From Rhodococcus sp. KRD197 (GTDB lineage Bacteria > Actinomycetota > Actinomycetes > Mycobacteriales > Mycobacteriaceae): a stretch of 64,000 nucleotides of DNA. The stretch is from the NCBI RefSeq assembly GCF_017168235.1, contig NZ_JABFAO010000001.1, forward strand, positions 394,048 through 458,047. The letters run 5' to 3'. The stretch's first letter is position 1. Each line of letters begins with the position of its first letter. The notes beneath the pieces are model-generated. The model saw nothing but the letters and a program-made list of their open reading frames with translations. It was not told where the DNA came from and did no database searches. The translations under genes were made by a program, and so were the position numbers. Of this stretch, positions 54,232 through 63,312 are shown piece by piece.

Positions 54232-54261
54232 TTGACATGCAAGCGTGTGCTTGCCTATGGT
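54232..54261 (+). promoter_or_regulatory. arsR promoter with operator in spacer
   Basis: -35 TTGACA at 54232-54237 and -10 TATGGT at 54256-54261 are 18 bases apart. The spacer holds a perfect palindrome GCAAGC-GTGT-GCTTGC (54239-54254), where a bound repressor would block polymerase. ATG 54270 lies 8 bases beyond the -10, so the mRNA is probably leaderless. Confidence 0.6.
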
Positions 54262-54269
54262 TGAAAACC

Positions 54270-54578
54270 ATGGCAGAGCAACCTGGGGCTGCCGAACTGT
54301 TCAAGGCGTTGTCGGATCCGACCCGTCGGGTGATTCTGGACGAGTTGGTCGAGCGAGACGAGCAGACATTGTTCGAACTCTGCTCCCGGCTCGCTACCAA
54401 ACACGGCTTGTCATCCTCGCGGCAAGCGGTGTCGCAGCATCTGGACGTGCTCGAGGCCGCAGGGCTCGTCCGCGCAGAACGCAGGGGGCGCTACAAGTTT
54501 CACTTCATCGACACCGGACCACTGGCTCGCATCGTCGAGCGGTGGCCGACACCGGACTCGGGCAAGGAGCACCCATGA
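54270..54578 (+). CDS. ArsR-family transcriptional regulator
   Basis: 102 residues from ATG 54270. Winged-helix ArsR core: LFKALSDPTRRVILDELVERDEQTLFELC and GLSSSRQAVSQHLDVLEAAGLVRAERRGRYKFHF. No clear metal-binding cysteine cluster, so the inducer may be organic; the family includes many redox and antibiotic sensors. It overlaps a VOC protein gene by 4 bases, and probably binds the palindrome in its own promoter, controlling both genes. Confidence 0.85.
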   Translation: MAEQPGAAELFKALSDPTRRVILDELVERDEQTLFELCSRLATKHGLSSSRQAVSQHLDVLEAAGLVRAERRGRYKFHFIDTGPLARIVERWPTPDSGKEHP

Positions 54579-54964
54579 AGATCTACATCACCAGCCTGTT
54601 CGTCGACGACCAGGACAAAGCCCTCGACTTCTACACGAGTGTCCTAGGGTTCGTGAAGAAGCACGAAATTCCGCTGGGCGAACACAAGTGGCTCACCCTC
54701 GTGAGTCCGGGAAACGAGGACGGGCCCGAGCTCGGACTCGAGCCCGCCGAGCATCCTGCCGTCAAGCCGTTCCGTGACGCCCTGATGGCCGACGGCATAC
54801 CGGCCACATCCTTTGCAGTCGACGATGTGAAGACCGAATACGAACGCCTGGTGGGCCGCGGCGTCGTATTCACTCAGAAGCCGACGGACATGGGCCCGGT
54901 ATCGGTCGCGACCTTCGACGACACCTGCGGAAACCTGATTCAAATCTCCAGCTACTCGGGCTGA
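54575..54964 (+). CDS. VOC-superfamily (glyoxalase/bleomycin resistance-like) protein
   Basis: 129 residues. One VOC fold of paired beta-alpha-beta-beta-beta modules: MKIYITSLFVDDQDKALDFYTSVLGFVKKHEI and TSFAVDDVKTEYERLVGRGVVFTQ, ending FDDTCGNLIQIS, where the Asn/Ile strand is typical. Candidates include glyoxalase, dioxygenase or antibiotic-sequestering roles. Coupling to an ArsR regulator suggests inducible detoxification. Confidence 0.85.
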   Translation: MKIYITSLFVDDQDKALDFYTSVLGFVKKHEIPLGEHKWLTLVSPGNEDGPELGLEPAEHPAVKPFRDALMADGIPATSFAVDDVKTEYERLVGRGVVFTQKPTDMGPVSVATFDDTCGNLIQISSYSG

Positions 54965-54980
54965 GCGAGCTCGAGCAGAG

Positions 54981-55772
54981 TCAGTTCGTCAGGACTGCTT
55001 TCAGGAACGCCTGGGTACGTTCCTTCTGCGGACGGGTGAAGATGTCCTCCGGAGTGCCCTCCTCGAGGATGCGGCCGTTGTCGAACACGAGAACCCTGTC
55101 CGCGACGTCGCGGGCGAACCCCATCTCGTGGGTGACGATCAGCATCGTGATGTCGGTGGTCTCGGCGATCTTGCGGAGAACATCGAGCACGTCGGCAACG
55201 AGTTCGGGGTCCAGCGCCGACGTCACCTCGTCGAGCAGCAGGATGTCCGGGTCCATTGCCAGTGCGCGCGCGATGGCCACACGTTGTTGCTGGCCACCCG
55301 ACAACTTGGTGGGGTGAGCGTTCTCCTTGTCCGCGAGCCCGACCGTCTGCAGTAGCTCGCGGGCACGCGCGGTGGCCTCGGCCTTGCTCTTGCCGAGCAC
55401 GTGGACCGGTGCCTCGGTGATGTTCTCGATGACAGTCATGTTGGGAAAGAGGTTGAACTGCTGAAAGACCATCCCGATCTTCGTGCGAACCGCCCGAAGA
55501 TGCTTCTCCGACGCGACGACGAGCTTGTCGCCCTTGTACTGATGGCTCAGAGGCTCGTCCTCGACCCAGATGACGCCGCCGTTCACCTTCTCGATGGTCA
55601 TCAGCAGGCGCAGAATGGTGGTCTTACCGGAACCACTCGGGCCGATGAGCGCAACGCGTTCACCGCGATCGACTCGAAAGTCGAGATGGTCCAGCACGAC
55701 GTGATCGCCGAACTGCTTGACCACCTTGTCGAACACGATCATCGGCTTGTTCGCCGAACCGTCAGTAGGCAA
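54981..55772 (-). CDS. amino acid/ectoine-type ABC transporter ATPase (EhuA-like)
   Basis: 263 residues from TTG 55772, preferred because GGAG lies about 8 bases before; an ATG at 55742 lacks a ribosome site. Walker A GPSGSGKTT, Q-loop MVFQQFNLFPNMTV, signature LSGGQQQR, Walker B LLLDEVTSALDPE (the DEVTSALD of polar amino acid ATPases) and LIVTHEMGFARD. It powers the two permeases encoded upstream and overlaps the second by 11 bases. The match to EhuA of ectoine/hydroxyectoine uptake is by operon order. Confidence 0.88.
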   Translation of the reverse strand: MPTDGSANKPMIVFDKVVKQFGDHVVLDHLDFRVDRGERVALIGPSGSGKTTILRLLMTIEKVNGGVIWVEDEPLSHQYKGDKLVVASEKHLRAVRTKIGMVFQQFNLFPNMTVIENITEAPVHVLGKSKAEATARARELLQTVGLADKENAHPTKLSGGQQQRVAIARALAMDPDILLLDEVTSALDPELVADVLDVLRKIAETTDITMLIVTHEMGFARDVADRVLVFDNGRILEEGTPEDIFTRPQKERTQAFLKAVLTN

Positions 55773-56406
55773 GGTTCTTCTCCAGTCTTCTGATGAGAAT
55801 CGACGTCGGGTAGCTCGCAAGCAGGAAGATGACGCCCGCCATGGTGATGGGCTCCAAGTACTGGAACGTGCGAGCCCCGTACTGCTGCGCCGCGGTCACC
55901 ATCTCGACGACGGTGATGGCGAACAGGAACGGCGTGTCCTTGAACATCGAGATCGCGTAATTTCCCAGCGCTGGCACGGTATTGCGGATCGCCTGAGGCA
56001 GCACGACCCCGCGCCACGTTCGTGTGGTGGGAAGCGACAGTGCCCGCGCTGCTTCCCACTGACCCGGTGGGACAGCGTCGATACCTGCGCGGTAGACCTC
56101 GGCCATGTAGGTCGAATAGTGGATACCGAGGACCGCGATACCGATCTGCAAGGCGGAGAACTGCGGCAACAGGTAGTACGCGAAGAGTAGCTGCACCACC
56201 AACGGCGTGAGCCGGATGAACTCGCTCGCCATCCTGAGCGGGATGGTGACGAACTTCGGGCCCGCATGGCGCAGGACCGCGATGACCAGACCCAATGTCG
56301 CGGCCAGAATGAAGCCGAGAACCGTGGCGAGCAGGGTGATCTTGAATCCCTCGAGGAGGAACGGGATGGAATCGAATGCGCGCTCCCAGCTCCAGTCGAC
56401 GCTCAT
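55762..56406 (-). CDS. amino acid/ectoine ABC transporter permease (EhuD-like)
   Basis: 214 residues. His/Glu/Gln permease layout with about five helices and the EAA loop PPGQWEAARALSLPTTRTWRGVVLPQA; FIRLTPLVVQLLFAYYLLP is the usual first motif. It overlaps the EhuC-like gene by 4 bases at its start and the ATPase at its end. It pairs with that permease as a heterodimer. Confidence 0.9.
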   Translation of the reverse strand: MSVDWSWERAFDSIPFLLEGFKITLLATVLGFILAATLGLVIAVLRHAGPKFVTIPLRMASEFIRLTPLVVQLLFAYYLLPQFSALQIGIAVLGIHYSTYMAEVYRAGIDAVPPGQWEAARALSLPTTRTWRGVVLPQAIRNTVPALGNYAISMFKDTPFLFAITVVEMVTAAQQYGARTFQYLEPITMAGVIFLLASYPTSILIRRLEKNLAY

Positions 56407-57134
56407 CGGCCCACCCCCACATTCTGGTCGACGCGTTCGGGCCGCAGACTCAGTACCTGCCGAAGTGACGGTCCGCTACCGAGCTTGCTCTTGGCGCGTA
56501 CCTCGACGACATTCATGAACAGGGTCAGCACATAGGCGATGATGAAGTACAGAACGAGTCCGATTCCGAACGCGAACAGCGTGTCACCCGTGCCGCGTCG
56601 CAGTTGTTCGATCTGGTATGTGAGGTCTTGGAGGAGAACGAAACTCGCGAGCGCGCTACCCTTGAGCAGCTGGATCAGCAGGTTCGTCAACGGCGGGATC
56701 ATCTGCACCCAGGCCTGGGGAAACACCACCCGATGCAGCCGTTGCCAGGGCGAGAAGTTCAGTGCCAGTGCGGCTTCCCACTGCGGGGCCGGTACCGCGC
56801 TGATCGATCCGCGCACGACCTCGGCCCCGTAGGCGCCGTAATTCAGTCCGAGTGCGAGGATCGCGCAGAACGTCGGGTCCAGCTGATAGCCGAACAGCGG
56901 AAGAACGTAGAACAGCCAGAACAGCTGCACCAACAGTGATGTGCCGCGGAAGAACTCGACCACAACGCGGGCGGGTGCCCGCACGTACATGTGTCGATTG
57001 CCCGCTGCCAGCCCGAGGGTGAGCGCAAGCACCAACGCAAGTAGCGCGCCGCCAAGAGTCAGATAGACAGTGGTGAGAATGCCTTCCTGGATCCGCGGCC
57101 ACGAATCCAGGAAGGCCTCGATATTGTCGTTCAC
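56403..57134 (-). CDS. amino acid/ectoine ABC transporter permease (EhuC-like)
   Basis: 243 residues from GTG 57134. FFRGTSLLVQLFWLFYVLP, NYGAYGAEVVRGSISAVPAPQWEAALALNFSPWQRLHRVVFPQAW (EAA loop) and NLLIQLLKGSALASFVLLQDLTYQ are typical of the polar-amino-acid permease family. The C-terminal ~30 residues form a basic cytoplasmic tail. First permease of the heterodimer. Confidence 0.9.
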   Translation of the reverse strand: MNDNIEAFLDSWPRIQEGILTTVYLTLGGALLALVLALTLGLAAGNRHMYVRAPARVVVEFFRGTSLLVQLFWLFYVLPLFGYQLDPTFCAILALGLNYGAYGAEVVRGSISAVPAPQWEAALALNFSPWQRLHRVVFPQAWVQMIPPLTNLLIQLLKGSALASFVLLQDLTYQIEQLRRGTGDTLFAFGIGLVLYFIIAYVLTLFMNVVEVRAKSKLGSGPSLRQVLSLRPERVDQNVGVGR

Positions 57135-57174
57135 AGTGTCGGTTCAGTCGCTCTCGGTTCAGTCGCCCAGATGA

Positions 57175-58074
57175 TCAAGCGTCGCCTTCACAGAGCTGAG
57201 CGGTGGTGAGCGAGGGGTCGGGAAGCTCCTCGGCGGTGAAGCCGAACTCGCCCACGATCGAGAGGTAGGTGTCGGTATCTGCGGTAATCTTCGCCAGTTC
57301 CTCGTTGTAGGCCTCGAGCAGCTCTACATCGTCGGTGCGGAACACCGTTGCGCCTGCCCCGACCTGTGGCTTCCCGTCGATCACTGCGACGAAGGACTCG
57401 GTGACATCGACGGGCGCCTCAGGATTGTTGGCTTTCATCCAGTTGAGCGAGATCGCCGTCAGTGCGAAGACGTCGGCGCGGCCCGAGGTGACAGCGTCCA
57501 TTCCGTCCTGCGGGGTCGACACCTGCGTCGAGTCGATACCGAGCGAAGTGGCGTAGTCCGATTCGATTGCGCCGGTCATCGTTGCCAGCCGCAGACCGCT
57601 GTCGGCGACGGACTGCATGTCGGTCAGGTTGGCGGGATTGCCCGTCGGCACCATCAGGGCGGTCGTGTAGTTGAACTCTGGGTCGCCGAACGCGGCCTGC
57701 TCGCAGCGCTGCGGAAGAATCGACATGCCCGCACTGACCACGTCGAATCTGTTGGCTTGCAGGCCGGGAATCAGTGCGCCGAAGTCCGCATTGACGCCCT
57801 CGATTGTGTCGATGCCGAGGTTGCCGAAAATCTCGCGGTGCAAAGCGACTGTTGCGCCGGTCAATTCACCGTTCTCTTCGAAGCTGTAGGGCGCCTCGCC
57901 TGCGAATCCCACGGTGATGGTTCCGGCGTCCTGCAATGCCTGCAGCTGGGTTTGTCCGCTGTCTGTGTCGTCCGTGGACGTGCATCCGGCGAGGGAGGCG
58001 GCAACGAGGGACGCACCTGCAAGCGAAGCGGCGATCTTCTTGTTCGAAACGTTGAGCAGCACTGAGAGTGCCAT
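57175..58074 (-). CDS. amino acid/ectoine ABC transporter substrate-binding lipoprotein (EhuB-like)
   Basis: 299 residues from ATG 58074 (GGAAGG before). Signal ending in lipobox LVAASLAGCTST. Mature domain of the family-3 binding proteins: LQDAGTITVGFAGEAPYSFEENGELTG, EGVNADFGALIPGLQANRFDVVSAGMSILPQRCEQA, VTSGRADVFALT. The GALIPGLQxxRFDVxxAGMxI motif is that of EhuB (ectoine/hydroxyectoine) proteins. A different compatible solute or amino acid cannot be excluded. The four genes ehuB-C-D-A follow the usual order. Confidence 0.85.
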   Translation of the reverse strand: MALSVLLNVSNKKIAASLAGASLVAASLAGCTSTDDTDSGQTQLQALQDAGTITVGFAGEAPYSFEENGELTGATVALHREIFGNLGIDTIEGVNADFGALIPGLQANRFDVVSAGMSILPQRCEQAAFGDPEFNYTTALMVPTGNPANLTDMQSVADSGLRLATMTGAIESDYATSLGIDSTQVSTPQDGMDAVTSGRADVFALTAISLNWMKANNPEAPVDVTESFVAVIDGKPQVGAGATVFRTDDVELLEAYNEELAKITADTDTYLSIVGEFGFTAEELPDPSLTTAQLCEGDA

Positions 58075-58358
58075 GGGCGATGCCTTCCGGTCACTGTTCG
58101 ATGGAGGCGCAGAACGAAAGTTCCGCATACCGCGTAAGCCCCGGCCGGCAAGCGCCGTGGCTACTTTCGGATGCCTTTTCTCGACACTTTGTACGATTGT
58201 TCGGATCCAAATGAACCTAACACGGCATACCGTAGCCAGAGAGTCGGATTGCGCTCTTCGCGTGTGCCTATCGCGTTTCGATCGGTCGCAACGCCTGCCC
58301 ATCAGTGTCGTCGACAAGGACGGACACAAAACGGTAACGATCGATGTTGTGCAACAAG

Positions 58359-61300
58359 TCAGTAGACGTCGCGCACATATCGCTTCTCCGCAGAAAGGGC
58401 CCGAACGTATGCCTCGGCGCTCGACGGCGCTAATTTCCCGTGCTGGGCAACAACGCCTTTCAAAGCGTTGTCCACATCCTTTGCCATGCGGGTTGCGTCG
58501 CCGCACACGTAGAAGTGCGCACCCTCCTGTAGCCACTTCCACAACTGAGCGCCATGCTCGGTCATCCGGTCCTGGACGTACACCTTGGACGACTGATCGC
58601 GGGAGAACGCCAGATCCAGTCGCGTGAGAGTGCCGTCGTCCATCATCGTCGTCAACTCGTCGCGATAGTAGAACTCCGTCGCTGCGTGCTGCTCGCCGAA
58701 GAAAAGCCAGTTCGGACCGGTGTGTCCCAATGCTCTGCGCTCGTGCAGGAAAGCGCGGAACGGGGCAACGCCCGTCCCCGGGCCGACCATGATCATCGGC
58801 GCTTTCGGGTCCTCCGGGGGTTTGAAATGGGCAGACTTCTGCACGAAGATGGGCACGTCCTCGCCGTCCGCATGATCTGCCAAGTACGTCGAACACACAC
58901 CGCGGCGGGGGATGCCGTGCACGTTGTAGCGCACCGTGGACACCGTCAGCTGAACTTCATTGGGATTCTCTTTCGGGCTCGACGAGATCGAATACAGCCG
59001 TGGCTGAAGTGGTTTCAGTACGCTCAGCCACTCGTCGACGCTTGCCCGAACCGGTGCGTGGGTCAACACGTCGATCGACTGACGGCCCCACATCCAGTCG
59101 GCCAATGCGCTTCTGTTCTCCGGCATCAGCAACCGCTCCAGGTCCGCGTCGCGTGTACGAGTTCCCACGAACGCCAACAGGTCCGGAGACGCCTTCGCGA
59201 TTTCGAGTCGTTCGCGCAGCGCTGTTCGCAGTGGCATCGCATCGTGGCCCGCGATGTCGACGACCGTGTCGCCGTCGAGTCTCGTTGCCGTCAACCATTC
59301 TTCGACGAGTGCGTCACTGTTTCGGGGCCACACGCCGAGAGCGTCGCCGGCCTCGTAGCTCAACGTCCCCTCGGGGAGGTGAAAGCCGAATTGACGTACG
59401 TCCTTGGCCGAGCCCGCAGCACAGAGCGGTGTGTTACGGACCAGCGGGGTAGGCAAGGGCGATTTCTTGCCGTACGCCGTCGGTGACGCTCCGCGCGATC
59501 CGGACGTCGTGCTAGGAATCGTGCTCGGCTTGGTGCTCGTCGGGGTGCTGGTTTGGGCGGTGAGTTTGGCGAGCACGCGTTCCAGCCAGACCGAGGACGC
59601 CTCCTCGTGATCGGGTTCGCAGTCGACACGACCCACCAACCGCTCGGCTCCCAGATCGGCCAGCCGGCTGTCGAGGCGGCGGCCGTTTCCGCAGAAGTCG
59701 TCGTAATTCGAGTCCCCGAAAGCGAGAACGGAAAAGCGAACCCCCCGAAGATCGGGCGCCGATTCGCCGGAGAGTCCGTCGAGGAAGGTCAGGCCGTTGT
59801 CCGGTGCATCCCCGTCTCCGGTGGTGCTGCTGATCACCAGAACACTGTTGTAGTCGGTCAGATTCGCCGGAAGAAAGTCGTCCATGACGTGTTCCCGGAC
59901 GTCGAGGCCGGATGACCTGAGCGTGTCGACACACGCGAACGCGAACTCCTCGGCGGTGCCTGTTTGCGAGGCCCACAGCACGAGCACGGTATCGCCTGAC
60001 TCTTCCTCAGACGCCGCCGCGCCGTCGGCGAACGGTGTTGCATCGGTCCGTGAGAACAGGCCGGCGAGCAGCCCTTCGAACCATGCTCGGGTATCGGGCG
60101 AGAGCGGTGTCACCGGCGGGAGTGTGGGGATGCCCGACGCCTCACGCGCGGCGTCGGTGCGAAGCGCGGCCAGATATCCGGCGACGAAGTGTTGTTCGAC
60201 AGGTGGGAGGGGGAGAGTGGGCCCCGCGCACGGCCCCACCAGCTCGGCGAGCGTATCGACGGGGGATCGCGTCGATACCGAGTCCGGTAGATCGGGTGTG
60301 CTTTCCGAGCTGATCTTGGTCAAAGTTACTGCGCAGACCTTGAATTCCGGTTGCTGCGAGTAAGGATCGATGGCGTCGTTGGTTACTGCATTGATCGAGA
60401 GGTATTCCCCGAAAGAGTCGTTCCAGTGGAACGGTGCGAAGCAATCTCCGGGGCGCACCCGGTCGCTGACCACGGCCGGGAGTACCGCACGGCCGCGCCG
60501 CGATGCGACCTCCACGCGGTCACCCGCTTTGCATCCGAGCCGCTCGGCGTCCAGAGGGTGGATTTCGACGAACGGGCCGGGGTTGAGCTTGTTGAGTTTC
60601 GCGACTTTGCCGGTCTTGGTCATGGTGTGCCACTGGTGCTGCAGGCGGCCGGTGTTGAGCAGGAACGGGTAGTCGTCATCGGGCATTTCCGCGGGCGCCA
60701 TCGAAGGCCTGGCGAAGAACTGTGCGCGGCCGGTCGGGGTTGGGAAGGACAACGCCGGGACGCTGCCGTCCTCGCGAACCTGTTGCGTCTGGCTCACGCC
60801 GTCGTTGATGTACCGGATGGGGTGTCGGTCGTCCGGATCATCCGGCGGGCACGGCCACTGCAATGGACTCTCGCGCAGCCTCGCGTAGGTCACTCCACGC
60901 AGGTCGTAGCCGGTTCGAGGGTTGGAGAACTGCTTGATCTCCTCGAAGATCTCTTCGGCGCAGGAATAGGTGAACGCGTCCGCGTAACCCAACGCACAAG
61001 CCATGGATGCGATGATCTGCCAGTCCGGCATTGCTTCGCCCGGGGCGTCGACGGCCTTGCGGAACAGCGTGAGGTTTCGCTCCGAGTTGACCATCACGCC
61101 CTCGGACTCCGTCCACAGCGCTGCTGGAAGCACCACGTCGGCATAGCCGTTCGTTTCGGTATCGGCGAACGCGTCCTGCGTGATCACCAGTTCCGCGCGT
61201 TCGAGTCCAGCGATGACGGTCTTGCGATTGGCAACGGAGGCAACGGGATTGGTGCAGATGATCCAACATGCCTTGATGTCGCCGTCGGCCATCCGGGAGA

Positions 61301-62537
61301 ACATGTCGATCGTGCCGCCGCCGGTGTCGGTGCGCAGTGTGCCCGTGGGCAGTTTCCACTGCTGCTCGACGAACGTCCTGTCTTCCTCGGAGAGAACCGC
61401 GCGTTGACCGGGCAAACCGGGGCCCATGTATCCCATCTCGCGGCCGCCCATGGCGTTCGGTTGTCCGGTGAGCGAGAACGGTCCACTGCCGGTGCGGCAT
61501 ATCGCACCCGTCGCGAGATGGAGGTTGACGAGCGCGTTGGTGTTCCACGTGCCGTGCGTGGATTGGTTGAGACCCATTGTCCAGCAACTCATCCAATTGC
61601 CGGACTCGCCGATCCACCTGGCTGCGGTCCGCAGGTCGCTCTCCGTGATACCGGTTTTCTCGCTGACGCGGGCGGGAGTGTAGTCAGCGAGGAACTCCTC
61701 CATGGCATCCCAGCCGTCGGTGAACTCCGCGATGAACTCGCGGTCGATGTGTTCGCCGGCGACCAGTAGATGGAGGAGGCCGTTCAACAGGTCCAAGTCG
61801 GTGCCAGGTGAGATCTGGAGATGCAGGTTCGCCTTGTCGGCCGTCGCATTGCGTCGCGGATCGACGACGATGAGCTTCGCGCCCTGCTTCACCCGATCCA
61901 TCATCCGCAAGAAGAGAATCGGATGGCAGTCCGCCATGTTGGCGCCGGTGACGAGGAAGACGTCCGCGTGGTCGAAATCCTCGTACGAACCGGGGGGACC
62001 GTCGGCGCCGAGGGACTGCTTGTAACCCGTGCCGGCGCTGGCCATGCACAGTCGTGAGTTCGATTCGATCTGGTTGGTCCCGATGAACCCTTTGGCGAGT
62101 TTGTTGGAGAGGTACTGCGCCTCTATCGACATCTGTCCCGAGACGTAGATGCCCAGAGCGTCCGGGCCGTGCTCGTCGAGGATGGCCCGAAGTGTGCGCG
62201 CAGTGTGTTCGATGGCCTCGGAGGTCGGCGTGGGTACGGGATCGTCGCCCCGCGCGGTACGTGTCAGAGCGGTGGCGAGTCGACCGGGGGCGGCCAGCAT
62301 GTCCGCGGTGGTCGTACCCTTGGTGCAGAGACGGCCACGACTGGCGGGGTGTGACGGGTCGCCCACCGACTTCTCGATTGTTGCCGTGCCGTCCGGGCGA
62401 CGTCCGATCTGCAGCGTGATTCCGCACCCGACGCCGCAATACGCGCAGACCGTCTTGACGGTGTCCGCAGCACGGTCGACTGTTTCTGTTGCCACGAGAT
62501 CACCCTGCTCGGTCGAGGATTCCGGACTATGACACAT
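58359..62537 (-). CDS. assimilatory nitrate reductase fused to a diflavin (CysJ-like) reductase
   Basis: 1392 residues. N-terminal 4Fe-4S/molybdopterin oxidoreductase: [14 protein letters not shown] and RGRLCTKG (cluster), [15 protein letters not shown], then the MGD-binding domain ending about residue 755 ([13 protein letters not shown]). A flavodoxin domain follows around 880-1010 ([28 protein letters not shown]), then the FAD/NADPH reductase ([46 protein letters not shown], ending VRDVY). Electrons thus run NADPH-FAD-FMN-Fe/S-Mo within one chain to reduce nitrate to nitrite. Similar fusions occur in actinobacteria, where the reductase is otherwise a separate subunit. A Ser/Thr/Pro linker joins the reductase part. 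Confidence 0.88.
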   Translation of the reverse strand: MCHSPESSTEQGDLVATETVDRAADTVKTVCAYCGVGCGITLQIGRRPDGTATIEKSVGDPSHPASRGRLCTKGTTTADMLAAPGRLATALTRTARGDDPVPTPTSEAIEHTARTLRAILDEHGPDALGIYVSGQMSIEAQYLSNKLAKGFIGTNQIESNSRLCMASAGTGYKQSLGADGPPGSYEDFDHADVFLVTGANMADCHPILFLRMMDRVKQGAKLIVVDPRRNATADKANLHLQISPGTDLDLLNGLLHLLVAGEHIDREFIAEFTDGWDAMEEFLADYTPARVSEKTGITESDLRTAARWIGESGNWMSCWTMGLNQSTHGTWNTNALVNLHLATGAICRTGSGPFSLTGQPNAMGGREMGYMGPGLPGQRAVLSEEDRTFVEQQWKLPTGTLRTDTGGGTIDMFSRMADGDIKACWIICTNPVASVANRKTVIAGLERAELVITQDAFADTETNGYADVVLPAALWTESEGVMVNSERNLTLFRKAVDAPGEAMPDWQIIASMACALGYADAFTYSCAEEIFEEIKQFSNPRTGYDLRGVTYARLRESPLQWPCPPDDPDDRHPIRYINDGVSQTQQVREDGSVPALSFPTPTGRAQFFARPSMAPAEMPDDDYPFLLNTGRLQHQWHTMTKTGKVAKLNKLNPGPFVEIHPLDAERLGCKAGDRVEVASRRGRAVLPAVVSDRVRPGDCFAPFHWNDSFGEYLSINAVTNDAIDPYSQQPEFKVCAVTLTKISSESTPDLPDSVSTRSPVDTLAELVGPCAGPTLPLPPVEQHFVAGYLAALRTDAAREASGIPTLPPVTPLSPDTRAWFEGLLAGLFSRTDATPFADGAAASEEESGDTVLVLWASQTGTAEEFAFACVDTLRSSGLDVREHVMDDFLPANLTDYNSVLVISSTTGDGDAPDNGLTFLDGLSGESAPDLRGVRFSVLAFGDSNYDDFCGNGRRLDSRLADLGAERLVGRVDCEPDHEEASSVWLERVLAKLTAQTSTPTSTKPSTIPSTTSGSRGASPTAYGKKSPLPTPLVRNTPLCAAGSAKDVRQFGFHLPEGTLSYEAGDALGVWPRNSDALVEEWLTATRLDGDTVVDIAGHDAMPLRTALRERLEIAKASPDLLAFVGTRTRDADLERLLMPENRSALADWMWGRQSIDVLTHAPVRASVDEWLSVLKPLQPRLYSISSSPKENPNEVQLTVSTVRYNVHGIPRRGVCSTYLADHADGEDVPIFVQKSAHFKPPEDPKAPMIMVGPGTGVAPFRAFLHERRALGHTGPNWLFFGEQHAATEFYYRDELTTMMDDGTLTRLDLAFSRDQSSKVYVQDRMTEHGAQLWKWLQEGAHFYVCGDATRMAKDVDNALKGVVAQHGKLAPSSAEAYVRALSAEKRYVRDVY

Positions 62538-62703
62538 CAGTTAGCCCGACGTGACGTTGTCCTCACCGTTGCTCACCCGCGATGGTGAATTCGGTTCGGT
62601 GATGCACTCGGAAGGCGCGGTGGCTGGACATTTCGGTCATTCTCGCAGGTCAGTGAGCTGAGTTACTTTGACGAGCATCGAGTACTCGTGCAAGAGTAGT
62701 TTC

Positions 62704-63312
62704 GTGTCTTCGATACGGTTGTTCATCCTCGGCTCGCTGGCTCAGCGGGGAGAGATGCACGGTCATCAATTGAAGTTACTCGCGGAACAAGAGCACGTAC
62801 ACATGTGGACCGACATTTCCGTGGGCGGTCTGTACGGCGCTCTCAAGCGTATGCACGCCGAAGGGTTGATCGCCGATGTCCGCACCGAGCAGGCCGGGAA
62901 TTTCCCTGCCCGGCAGGTCTACGCCATCACCGACCTCGGCCGCGGGGCGCTGACCACCCTGCGTAGGGATGGGCTGTCGGAATTCACACTACGGCCCGAC
63001 CCATTCGATCTGGCTCTCACGCGACTCGACCCCGACCGTCTCGACTCCTTGCCCGAGGTCATCAACGCCCGGGTGGCGATGCTGCGCGAGTTGCTGGAGA
63101 CAACGGTGACATCGACACGTAGAGCCAGGCCGTATCTCTCCCTCGCGGAGGTGTTCGCGCTCGAACACCGCGAGCAACGCCTCCTCGCCGAGATCGACTG
63201 GCACGAGAAGCTGCGCGAAGCACTACCGGACATCGTCGCCGACGAGACGGCACGGACCCATCTACCACCGCATCAACCGCCCCCGCATTCGAAGGACTGT
63301 TCACAACAATGA
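62704..63312 (+). CDS. PadR-family transcriptional regulator
   Basis: 202 residues from GTG 62704, whose sequence (SSIRLFILGSLAQRGEMHGHQLKLLAEQE) is the normal PadR opening; a TTG at 62668 would add 12 residues. Winged helix with VGGLYGALKRMHAEGLIADV and a C-terminal dimerisation coil (PYLSLAEVFALEHREQRLLAEIDWH). The self-complementary CGAGTACTCG (62679-62688) just upstream is a candidate operator. It overlaps the exporter gene by 4 bases, so it presumably controls it in response to a drug-like compound. Confidence 0.85.
   Translation: MSSIRLFILGSLAQRGEMHGHQLKLLAEQEHVHMWTDISVGGLYGALKRMHAEGLIADVRTEQAGNFPARQVYAITDLGRGALTTLRRDGLSEFTLRPDPFDLALTRLDPDRLDSLPEVINARVAMLRELLETTVTSTRRARPYLSLAEVFALEHREQRLLAEIDWHEKLREALPDIVADETARTHLPPHQPPPHSKDCSQQ

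Noticed and set aside
60351..61769. 472-codon plus-strand frame inside the nitrate reductase gene
   Set aside because: Antisense shadow; the nitrate reductase frame has its cofactor motifs through this whole interval.
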